Source of the DNA: Apoderus coryli
Lineage: Eukaryota; Arthropoda; Insecta; Coleoptera; Attelabidae
Reading direction: 5' to 3'
Assembly (NCBI GenBank): GCA_911728435.2
Contig: OU452202.1
Coordinates: 15,045,135 to 15,109,134, forward strand
DNA: 64,000 nt
Part shown: positions 1 through 9,207 of the stretch, one piece after another
Numbering within the stretch: position 1 is the first letter of the stretch
How the letters are laid out: every line of letters begins with the position of its first letter
Made by a program: the position numbers and the translations under genes
Notes under the pieces: generated by a model
What the model saw: only the letters and a program-made list of their open reading frames with translations
The model's database searches: none
What the model was told of the DNA's origin: nothing

Positions 1-871
1 CTGTGAACTTAGCATCACTTGACGACAGCGCCTCATGGTCGAAATAATGACATGGTCAATATGCACCAACTGATTTTTTTTAATGTTAAATTTATTATGT
101 TTTTTTACATAATAATACGCACAAATCAAACAAAATAAACTAAAAAATGATAAATGAATATTTTTAGAACTCTTCTAAATCAAGATATACTAAAAAATAA
201 CTTCGATAGCATCACTGATAAAAAAATATATTATATAACGTACGGCTTATGGCTCCCAATTTTGGGAGATGGGAATAGTGGCTAAAGATAGAAAGTATTT
301 TGGGCTATTTACGTGCCAAACGACATTGCTTTTAAAGATCGCTAAGTGTCTCTTTGTATCAAAAAACATCGTAGCGTCAGCCAAACTGATATTTTTGCCA
401 TCGAATATTAACTATTTTTAACTGTGTCTATGCCATAGATTGTTTGTTTATCTATGCCATTGTCTTTATAAACACATATGCCTATGTCTACAACCAAAGA
501 TTAATTGTATTCCTTAATTTTTGCTACAACGGCCCCAATTTTGGGAGATGGGAATAGTGGCCAAAGATAGATAATATTAAGGACTATTCACCATCTACCA
601 AAATTGGGAGCCGTAAGTTATAGTAGTAATACGTATTTGTATCAGTGATTCTTTTGATCTCTTTTACTCTAATAAGTATATTTTTATTTAGAATAATTAT
701 CAAAATACTAATTTATCATTTGTTTGTTTATTTTGTGCGTATAATTTTGTAAAAAAAAAAATATAATAATAAATTCAACACTAAAAAAAAACAGTTTGGG
801 CATATTGACCATGTCCTTAATTCGCCAGTGAGTCAGTGAGGCGCTGGCGTCAGGTGACGCTAAGTTCACAG
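1..871. mobile_element. Foldback element with about 275-bp inverted arms
   Basis: The first bases (CTGTGAACTTAGC) are the exact reverse complement of the bases ending at 871. The match continues with gaps through about 275 bp on each side, including the motif TATTGACCATGTC near both ends. Near the inner end of each arm sits a near-palindromic block, CTCCCAATTTTGGGAG at about 253 and its inverted partner at about 597. A direct copy of GGGAGATGGGAATAGTGG is present at about 260 and 543. No coding frame is visible, so this is a non-autonomous foldback or MITE-like element. The left boundary could extend past the window edge. Its right end lies 114 bp before a candidate start codon. Confidence 0.8.
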
Positions 872-985
872 CAGTCGCTGGACGTCATTTTAATGTTTAT
901 AATTATTTTAATTTGATTTAAACAAAAATGTTTAGTTATTTATTGTGTAGTGAATTTAATATAGAATTTTTATAGCCATTTAGCA

Positions 986-1028
986 ATGGGAACAACTGGA
1001 CATTTAGACAATACATTTAATATTGCCG
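986..1028 (+). CDS. Candidate first coding exon, unidentified host protein
   Basis: An ATG with G at -3 and G at +4 opens 14 codons (MGTTGHLDNTFNIA) plus one base, then meets a good splice donor, GTATGT, at 1029. An in-frame stop at 962-964 makes this the first possible start. The single leftover base joins the first two bases of the exon at 1702 to give an Asp codon, so the phases agree. I do not recognise the protein. The foldback element at 1-871 ends 114 bp upstream, so the 5' UTR or promoter may lie next to or inside transposon DNA. The call rests on phase, the donor and start context only; RNA evidence is absent. Confidence 0.5.
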
Positions 1029-1701
1029 GTATGTTGATAATAATTTATGTATTGTTTTTATCAGATTATTTACATTACGTTATCACACATATTCAGGATT
1101 TCATTAATTGGTTTCTTAATAAATAGTTATTGTCGTAATCATAATCAAAAATAGGCAAAGTGATATTGTAAATGATTACTGATACAGTTTTTTCAAGAGA
1201 TGGGTTCTAATTCTAACTGTAAGTGTTAATAATATTCCTGTACTTTATAAGTACCTACATACTAACAGTTGTAGGTAGGTACCTTACTAATTACAGTTAC
1301 GGGTTTGCTAAATTTGGACGTAATATACCTAGGTACCCAGAGCAAATATTAAGTAACATGATATATTTTTTTCCTAATCAAAAACTTAAATATAAACAAT
1401 CAGTTCATTTTACCTTTATCAATATATTAAGTATCATATCTGTTCTATTACTCAAACTGCATAGTTATTTCAAAAATATTTACTCTTGACGACTTGTAAC
1501 TTCATCAATCTGTAGGTATTTACATTACAAAAAAGTTTTCTTATAAAACTCGTTAAATAGAAGAACATAGGGTTCGACAAACCCAAATTCAAATAGATAG
1601 GAGTCATGCAAAGTAAATGGAGTTAGTTCCTCAATTCTTCCTAAATTTCATAAGCGAAAGTAGGTACCTAACTATATTTTTCATTGTTTTTGTATTTTTA
1701 G

Positions 1702-1775
1702 ATTTAACTCCCGAACAACAAAAGATTTTAATAGATATTAGGAGACGAAAAACTGAGTTACTGTTACAAATACAG
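1702..1775 (+). CDS. Candidate second coding exon (charged helical segment)
   Basis: A pyrimidine-rich tract ending TTTTTAG at 1701 precedes 74 coding bases that end at a strong donor, GTAAGC, at 1776. Joined to the exon at 986-1028 it completes an Asp codon and adds 24 codons containing LTPEQQKILIDIRRRK followed by TELLLQIQ, closing in phase 0. The heptad-like spacing of Leu and Ile with many Glu, Lys and Arg suggests an amphipathic helix or coiled-coil start. Composition is more codon-like than the flanks. I do not recognise the family. No convincing third exon was found in the rest of the window, so the next intron is either long or the model is incomplete. Confidence 0.5.
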
Positions 1776-2880
1776 GTAAGCAATAGTTTTTTAAATTTAA
1801 TTCTTTATTGTCACAATTATTGCTTAGGTATTTAATAAAGGACGTTTGTTTAAGCCTTATACTTATTATGGTTAGTTCATCTTATCTTTCTATTGGTTTT
1901 TACAACATAATGAATGTAACTAGTGTCAAACAGTTAGTTACTTCCATGTATAGTAAGTTTTGTCTAATTTTGTAAAGTGACTGTAGTGAAGTAGGTGTAC
2001 TTACCTGATATACCTGATACCTAGTACATACCGATAACGAAAAATTATTTTAATATATGGTGAAAGAGCAAGGAAATCAATTTTAAAATTGTGCAGTCAA
2101 ATAAAAGTTGATTTTATCATTGAAAAGGTATAATGAGCATAAAACATATTAGAATATGCCAACCTATACTTACAACAAAACAGGATTCTCAAAAAATCAA
2201 ACTGGAAAATACAAATAGGTATCTAAAAGTACCTAATACACAATACCTAATAAACAAAAAATATCTTTACGTACGACTTATACATACTTAATTAACTTTT
2301 AATTTTCCTATTTCTATTTTCAAACTTATGTTATTGTCACATAAGTACGGCAAAATAGTGTTGTGAGGATGAGATAGTCATTTTGATACTTGGATTTAGG
2401 TACTAGTGTTTTGTTGCTAGGAGGTTTAATATTTAAATCGTATTGGAAAGATGGCATTTGAGGATACATATTCATTGATTTCTATGCATATTAGGTCAAG
2501 AAGAATGGATACATTGGATTTTCTTTTTGTATTATTTTACTAACAACCATTGGCAGTAATCCTTTAGTTTCCTGTAAAAAGGGTTATGATTTATGGCTGT
2601 TCAACTGTTCTTGAAGAAAGGGTGTATCTAATTTTCATCAGTTGCATCATTTTCGTTCATGGTATATCAACGGCAAAATTTTTGAAGTATCCCCTCGCTA
2701 TTTTCAAGTAAACAATAGCATATTTTTAAGGTTATCCTTTGTCAGGATCTCTCATATGTTTTTCCATACAACTTAGCCCTTGATCCGTACATTTTATTTT
2801 TGTTCAAAAATAATTCTTAGTGTGACGGTGGAATCTGTCATCGTTGTAGTTCTAAGGAAGCCATGTTGGGAATTTGAAAA
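1776..2880. other. AT-rich intron-like DNA, no feature seen
   Basis: This stretch follows the donor at 1776. It is AT-rich, with TAGGTACCTA-type simple motifs and no open frame, RNA gene or paired repeat that I can support. Confidence 0.4.
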
Positions 2881-2882
2881 TA

Positions 2883-3672
2883 CAAGGTATTTCTAAAATA
2901 GGTGGTCAAAATTTGTGAGCGAATTGGGGACGTCTAATCATGAAAAAAAAACTAAATTGTAATTTTTCGAAAAGTTCTTATTTACAAAGATACAGTGTGT
3001 TAAAGATGACTGTCTGATGATGATTTTTTTGAAATATTTTCGAAACGATTAAAGATGAATTAATCAAATGTAGCATATTTATTCACCTAGTTAAATGTCG
3101 TAAACTCACATGCAATTAAATAAAAAAGCATGACCATAGGCGGGTAAACGGGGGGGACCCTTCCCTTAATTATAACCTAACTTTTTTTCTTGTGACTTTT
3201 ATTCCTTTTGTGTCGTGATAAAATAAAGTTTTCTACATAAAAAAGGCAGACTTGTTTTTTCTCGAAAAACTTAAAGGTTTTCGAGAAATTCGAGTTTGAA
3301 AATTTTAGGACAAAACTGGCCTTAGTACACAGCAGTTTATTTTGATATTGAAATACAGTTTGCTAACGAAAAGTTTTCCAAAATTTTATTAATGCTGTGT
3401 ACTAAGGCAAGGGTCCCCGCCGTTTATCCGCCTATGGTCATCCTTTTTTATTCAAATTCATGTCAGTTTACGACATTTAACGCGGTGAATAAATATGTTA
3501 CATTTGATTAATTCATCTTTACTCGTTTCGAAAATATTTTAAAAAAATCGTCCTCAGTAATCTGTAACACCTTGTATCTTTGTAAATGAGGCCTTTTCGA
3601 AAAATTACAATTTAGGTTTTTTTCATGATGAGACGCTAAAAAATTTTGACCACCTATTTTAGAAACACCTTG
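2883..3672. mobile_element. TA-flanked foldback element, about 790 bp
   Basis: The ends are inverted copies beginning CAAGGT..TTTCTAAAATAGG, each flanked by TA (2881-2882 and 3673-3674), as expected for the Tc1/mariner class. The arms run about 290 bp on each side (to about 3170 and from about 3395). A second inner inverted pair, CCTTAGTACACAGC at about 3320 against its complement at about 3393, surrounds the centre. There is no transposase frame, so it is non-autonomous. The left arm contains CTGATGA (3014-3020) and GAAAC (3042-3046), a spacing like a hammerhead core but without a convincing stem. Confidence 0.8.
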
Positions 3673-3728
3673 TATACCAGAGTTATGCTTGAAAATATAT
3701 AAATTGGACTTCATCACAACATACCAGG

Positions 3729-5327
3729 CAATTTATAGACTTGGCTAAAGCATTTGACACCGTTGACCACAACTTGTTATTGGAGAAGTTGGAAAGAGCG
3801 GGTGTCAGGGGACTGCCACTGAAATTGTTCCAGAGTTATTTGACTGGAAGAACTCAAAAAGTTAAAATACACACTGTTGTGAGTAACGCACAAAAAATAG
3901 AATGCGGAATCCCTCAGGGGACAGTTCTGGGCCCAATTTTGTTCAATGTGTATTTGAATGATTTGCTCTCTTTGAATTGCAGTGGCACTTTGGTCTCGTT
4001 TGCAGATGACACGGCTCTTTTTGTTGAGGGGGGAAACTGGACTGAAGTTAAGGAGCAAGTAGTTCGTGTTATAGATAATCACTAAATGGTTTGATAAATA
4101 TAAATTAACAATAAATCTAAACAAAACGGTATATTTGCCTTTTACAAATAATGTTAAAACGCTGCCCCTAGATACTAATTTGAATGTGTTCCTGCCTCAG
4201 AGAAATCGGCCGTGGGACATAGAGAGACGAGACTCAGTTAAATACTTAGGAATAATTCTAGACAAACATTTAAAATGGGATCTTCATATAAACTCTTTAG
4301 TCTCAAAAATACGATCGCTGATGTTTATTTTTAAACAAACAAGAAAAATACTTACGATCAAGGAAAATTTGACCCTCTATTACTCGTTGGTCCAATCTTT
4401 GCTAAGTTACGGAATAGTCGGTTGGGGAGGGGCTTATAATTCCAATTTAAAGCCACTATTTATTATTCAAAAGAGGATTCTAAAAATAATATTTCATCTG
4501 AATGTTCGATTTCCATCAGTCTCTCTATTTCATAAGTGCAAAGTTCTAAATATCCGAAACTTGTTTTATAAAGCAGCTTTATTGCAGTTGCATAAGGATA
4601 AAATGTTGCTTAGTCCGATTGAGCATAAACACAATACGCGACAAAAATATAATAAAAAAATACGACAACCAAAAACAGCAAGAACTATCGGACAAAGGTC
4701 TTTTTTTCTGAGACGGGAAAAAAGTTTGACATATTTACCCTCTTGACAGGTAATAAAATGTCACTTTTTATCCCCGGGAAAAAAGTGAGTACTTTTTTCC
4801 CGGACACATAAGTAACGGTAGATATTTAATTCTAGGAAATTTTATTATACAAAAGTTACATTTTCTTTATATATCAAAACTGGCAATAATTTGTGACGCT
4901 ACTTTTGCTGCTTCTACTGACTCCGGTGGAGTGTTCGCAATTTTAAATTAAATTACAGAATGAAATTGACAGATATTTGATTACTTTTTTAAAACTTCAA
5001 ATTTCACTTGGATAATTTTCTGACTTTTTTCAATATTAAATCGAAGTTTTTCCCGTGTCAGAAAAAAATAGTGTATCATACACGGGAAAAAAGTTAGATT
5101 TTAGCTCTCGGTTTTTTGTCTCCCTCCGCTGCGCGTCGGGAGATAACACAACCTCGAGCTAAAATCTAGTACTTTTTTCCCTTGTATAATAAATAACTAT
5201 TTTTTATATAGGCCATAAATTTTATAATGTTCTACCAGAAAATATAAAAGCAAAAATGTACTTGGCGTGTTTTAAAAGGACGGTGAGCTGTTGGCTTGGG
5301 GAGTATAATCCCACATTAATGACATAG
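3729..5327 (+). pseudogene. Jockey/CR1-like LINE reverse transcriptase, broken
   Basis: The reading frame from about 3729 gives FIDLAKAFDTVDH (palm motif A with its first catalytic Asp), then GIPQGTVLGPILF, then SFADDTALF with the second Asp pair. A one-base frameshift near 4085 moves the reading into the frame that continues DKYKLTINLNKT and YLGIILDKHLKW, the thumb region typical of jockey and CR1 clade LINEs. An inserted palindromic element (about 4702-5200) splits the C-terminal part. The frame resumes at about 5202 with YIGHKFYNVLPENIKAKMY and stops at 5325-5327. The endonuclease domain and 5' end are missing: the DNA immediately upstream is the foldback element at 2883-3672. This is a 5'-truncated, inactive copy. 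Confidence 0.9.
4702..5200. mobile_element. GGGAAAAAAGT palindromic element, copy 1
   Basis: A roughly 500-bp insert interrupts the LINE reverse transcriptase. It is almost identical to 55514-56015. It starts TTTTTTCTGAGACGGG, and the reverse complement of that start recurs internally near 5046-5068. A palindrome with 13-bp arms, CCGGGAAAAAAGT and its complement around GAGT, sits at about 4775-4804. The last about 120 bp form another hairpin (TTAGATTTTAGCTC against GAGCTAAAATCTA) whose loop holds a GC-rich hairpin, CTCCCTCCGCTGCGCGTCGG. GGGAAAAAAGT occurs repeatedly in alternating orientation. There is no coding frame. Superfamily unknown; the T-rich target is consistent with a short duplication that cannot be fixed. 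Confidence 0.8.
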
Positions 5328-5792
5328 GTAATTCATATATTATGTAATGTATATTGCTTTAAATTCATTTTTAGAGGACTGTGTCTGTTCTATGTGGGAT
5401 CGTACGCAGAAGAAATTGTGTTTCTCTTTTTTCTGTTTATCTGTATTTTAATGTTTTAAGTTTATGGATATCATCGGGGAACCACATTATATTGTTTTGA
5501 AATTTTGCGTTTGGGGGGATTTATGTTATGGGATTTGAGATTGTTCAGTTCAGGGTCAGGATGGAGCTGTGAACAGAAAAAATGTAAAGTATCGGCCGTT
5601 GAGCGGGAGCGGACAAGTTTTACTAAAAAACTTTTGCTCCTTGCTCAGGGGTTTGAGTATTATATATTTAAATCGTAGCATAATATTATTTTTCTTATAT
5701 TTATTTCTGGCTTTATATGTATTATAAACAAGTTTATATTTTGTGGAATTTTTTTTTTAATGGAAATAAATATATTATTATTAATTATTATT
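5328..5792 (+). other. LINE 3' untranslated region and ATT-repeat tail
   Basis: Non-coding DNA continues from the LINE stop codon through a T-rich region to GGAAATAAATATATTATTATT, an ATT-type tail that probably marks the 3' end of the LINE insertion. Confidence 0.55.
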
Positions 5793-5921
5793 GACTGTTT
5801 CCATTTTTATAAAATGAGTTTTATATATTTGAATGATGTGTTGTTGTAATTATAAAGAAAATTGTTTGTTGTTTTTTATTTTCGATGTATTGGAATTTGT
5901 GTTAGATGGAGAAGATTTTAT

Positions 5922-5964
5922 CAAACCTGAAGAAGTTACTAATTAGTAACGAAACGTCGTTGTT
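5922..5964 (+). ncRNA. Hammerhead-core-like motif, degenerate
   Basis: CTGAAGA is followed by a 6-bp stem (GTTACT/AGTAAC, loop AATT) and then GAAACGTC. AAC before the first box can pair with GTT after GTC. This matches the order of a type I hammerhead core, but stem III has almost no room, so self-cleavage as a monomer is doubtful. Confidence 0.3.
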
Positions 5965-7376
5965 GTTATCGGTTTATTTAATTAATTTGACGAAAATAAA
6001 AATGGATATTGTTTTTGCTTAAAAAAGTTTTGAAATATTTTTTTTTTTATAAAAACACCCAAAGAACAAATCAACTAAAAAAAAAATATAGAATTACGGT
6101 TCAAGAATAAACAAAGAAAAAATATATATAAATTGGGGTCTGAAGTTGGGGATTGGGCGATAATTATTTACAATCTTGTGCTATTTTTTGCGACTAACGT
6201 ATTGTAACATATTAAGATAATTTTTTTGTAAATGTAGCTTAAATCTTGTAGAACAGGTTTGACCTATAATAGTTGATTTTAAGCAATTGGTTATTATGTC
6301 ATATACAGAGGTAAAAAGAAAGTAATGATTTTTTGTTAAATTTTAGAGCAATCTGTGGAGTGAACGAATGAAAGTAGAAATTATTCGATAATGACAAATT
6401 AAAGATTGATCATTTCTGAGCAATTTGGTTTTTTACTCACTCTGAGAACTCACTTATTAAGGAAGTTACGGGGTTCCGTTAAAAAGGTGCATATTGGTCA
6501 CGCATTTTATGGGGATCACATTGGGTCAACGGATATTGCTTAGAGATCATTCGGCTAATTTTGCCGATGTGTGTAGTTGATTTTTCTAGGATATTCCTCA
6601 ACTACCTTCAAAATTTCAAGAGCCTCTGTCTGTCTATTCAGGTGACAAACTGTCGAATATTTTCAGGAAACCTGTTTTGGGCCAAAAAAAAAATAGTGGA
6701 AGATAGGTATTAAGACAAAGTACTCTAAAAAGGATATGGAACCAAAAATATAATTATTATGTACAACGTGTTCCATTTAATAAAAAAGTGGGTATCAACT
6801 TCCGGTATAACTGGAAGTGGCTCAAATATTTTAGACGTTTAGATTATATTGACTTACTTCAAAGAAACGTCTAACCTACCATCCGACCGTGTATAGATAC
6901 ACAATAATTTTATAAACGAATTAAATTTTATGTAATGAACAGATGGAGAGAAGTAGCTTAGTTTGGCAAAGTGTATTATTATACATCGTGAATTTTTTAT
7001 GGTTGCACGTTGTTTTTCCATAAAATTGAAATAATTAAAGTAAAGTTGTATGGCTTTGTAATTTTTCCTTTCTAGTATTATTATTAGGTAACTTGTTCTT
7101 GACGTCAGACTGTTCGACTCTCGTTTATAAAATATTCCGTATATTGAGAAATTAGGAATAGAGGAAAACAGGTTGCTTGGTAAAATAAATTGTACGAGGG
7201 TTCCTAGAGAAATTTCGGGATAAACAAGTAAAAACAATTATTGATTTGTTTCAACCAACGCATTATCAGTGGTCGGTTTCACTGCAACCTCATGGGCTTA
7301 TTGTGAAAAGACGCCGTATGTTATGCCACCCTATCCAACAACCCTGTACCCTCCACTAACTTGTGGAGTTCAGTTA
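5965..7376. other. Repeat-derived DNA without a recognisable gene
   Basis: Nothing with a supportable coding identity was found. ACAACGTGTTCCATTTAATA at about 6761 looks like a transposon terminus of the TA class, but I could not find its partner. A 127-codon minus-strand frame at 6854-7237 has AT-driven composition and no motif, and I do not regard it as a gene. Confidence 0.35.
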
Positions 7377-7547
7377 ATGGCATCCCTTAGTTTCTTTACT
7401 AAGGACTGCATACATGTACTCTCTGAGCCTCTCTCACACATTTTTAATTTAATATTGAGCATCGGAAAATATCCTGCTTCGTGGAAGACGGCTGTGCTTA
7501 AGTTTGGCACACCCAATTTAGTGCATAAGAGTTTGACCTCAACCTAA
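7377..7547 (+). pseudogene. LINE reverse transcriptase fragment (fingers region)
   Basis: The frame reads SFFTKDCIHVLSEPLSHIF followed by NLILSIGKYPASWKTAVLKFG. This is the segment that precedes the catalytic palm in jockey-like reverse transcriptases (pattern: L..PL..IFN.SL..G.FP..WK...V). It stops at 7545-7547 with no catalytic motif, so only a short dead fragment remains. The element borders are not visible. Confidence 0.6.
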
Positions 7548-7980
7548 TAATCGTTCTAGTAGCCTAGCATTGACGTGCAATAAGTTATGGAGGAATCAGA
7601 GAATTTAGCTTTCTTCTGAACTACAAACTTGGTTTCTGAATTATGTTAGTGTCAGTCTCTCTTGGAGTGTACGACTTAATACATTAGATTTTCAGAAACC
7701 TACGCTGTACTTCGTCAATTGAATTTTTATGTGATATAGAATAACTATAGGGATATCACGTAAATTTTACTCAATAGCTATCTCCGCTAATTTTGATCAG
7801 ACAGTATAGTTTAAATTAGCAAAGTTGTAGCATTTTCTCTGAATCGTCAGCTTATGGTTCCAGAAATCACGTATGTCAATCCATTGTCAAAATTTTGACG
7901 TATGATTAGTTGTTCTAAATGGAATATTTTGTATTTTGTTTTCTCAATCGGTAGAGCTTTTTATTCTGAATTCAAATGTA

Positions 7981-8300
7981 CACTGTGTCCAAGATAAGAA
8001 TGGGATAGCATTGGAATCTTGGAAACGGTTGGAGTTACAATGTCGGTTAAATTAGAGAAAAATTGGACAATTTAAACACCTCTTAATTGGTGTTTTCAAA
8101 ATTAAACTAACTTTAGTCGTTTTCGAGAATTTTTCAAAAAACAATTGTTTGTTATTTTAGTTTTTATTTATTTCTGACATTATTATTATAGATATAAAAA
8201 AATGAATAGCACGTTCTCATTATTACTTTTTGAGGAGAATAAGATAGCGTTTACAAACTTTCTCTACCGACGTTTCGTTTTTGAAAAAAAATAGCAACTA
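7981..8300. repeat. Single arm of the CACTGTGTCC foldback family
   Basis: From CACTGTGTCCAAGATAAGAA the sequence follows, with substitutions, the arms of the complete foldback at 38522-39652, including TTATTTATTTCTGACATTAT and GACGTTTCGTTTTTGAAAAA. The opposite arm is missing. A similar solo arm lies at 35362-35640. Confidence 0.75.
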
Positions 8301-8354
8301 AGGAATCTGTTCAAAATGGGCCCCATTTACCTTTACATAATTTATATCTTTTTA

Positions 8355-8669
8355 TTAAACTGTCCACATTTTAAATATGTCCAGTGGGGTTAAGTCAGGA
8401 CTGTTAGGAGGCCAAATAATGGTCTCGTTTCTGCCAATCCATATGTTTTAATTGACATTCAGGTATTCTCGAACGGTTAAAACACTATGAGGTGGTGCTC
8501 CGTCTTGTTGCGAGATTATGTTTCTAGATATACTTAAAGGGAGCATATTAATTTCTTCTTCTATTATATTTGAAGGAGCTCCAAGTATCGATGCCGCGAC
8601 AGAGACACTTATCGACTCTCGGCCAGATCTTTTCAGTGATAAAGTTTTTCTAGGATTTTCCGCTGCCCA
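8355..8669 (-). pseudogene. IS630/mariner-class transposase relic
   Basis: Read on the minus strand the frame gives WAAENPRKT, then a decayed middle, then ISQQDGAPPH, VREYL, one stop, WIGRNETIIWPPNSPDLTPLD and a final stop. The QDGAPPH block holds the second catalytic Asp of the DDE domain, and WPP-SPDLTPLD is the block just before the third acidic residue in the IS630/mariner superfamily. The usual FFLWG that follows SPDLTPLD is lost. The first catalytic Asp is not recognisable. It is clearly inactive. It may belong to the element at 7748-9207 or to the CACTGTGTCC family next to it. Confidence 0.8.
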
Positions 8670-9207
8670 AAATTTAAAATTTAAGTTAGTTGGGGTTTAA
8701 GTAAATACCTTGAACATTTAGGATATTTAATCCTTGATTTTCCTTTGGTCGCACAATTTTGGTCTGTTTTAATGAGTTCGTATTTCTTAAACGTTGATAA
8801 AGTTGAGAAATGTTCTGGCACTATAGGAGTTTCCCTGTTAGGATAAAGTCGTCTATGTTTCACTGTCAAACAGAACAACTTAATTTTTTTCCATGTCGAT
8901 AGCAATTTTCATAAAAACAAATCAACACTGACATAGATAGCCTGGCTCAGCTGCGAAAAATGCATCTTTGTCGAAAACTACTAAACATAACTTGAATAAA
9001 GCATAATATATGTATTTGAATTGAGAATAAAAAGCTCTACCGATTAAGAAAACAAAATACAGGATGTTCCATTTAAAGTAACTAATCATATCTCGAAATT
9101 TTGACAATGGATTGATATACGTCATTTCTGGCACCATAACCTGACGATTCACACTGTGTGATCAAAATTAACAGAGACTATTGAGTAAAATATACGTGAT
9201 CACACTG

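Larger units (their letters stand above)
7748..9207. mobile_element. TA-flanked transposon relic with about 230-bp inverted arms
   Basis: The left arm (7748-7978) and right arm (about 8995-9207) are inverted copies sharing ATTTTACTCAATAG, TAATTTTGATCA and TCAATCCATTGTCAAAATTT. The right end reads CACACTG followed by TA, and the left end is a decayed version flanked by TA. Inside are a transposase relic on the minus strand (8355-8669) and a single arm of another family beginning CACTGTGTCC at 7981. It appears to be an old Tc1/mariner-class element that received a later insertion. Confidence 0.65.

Noticed and set aside
3777..4124. 115-codon minus-strand frame
   Set aside because: It is the shadow of the LINE reverse transcriptase on the opposite strand, where catalytic motifs are clear.
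8518..8700. 60-codon plus-strand frame
   Set aside because: It is the shadow of the minus-strand transposase relic at 8355-8669.
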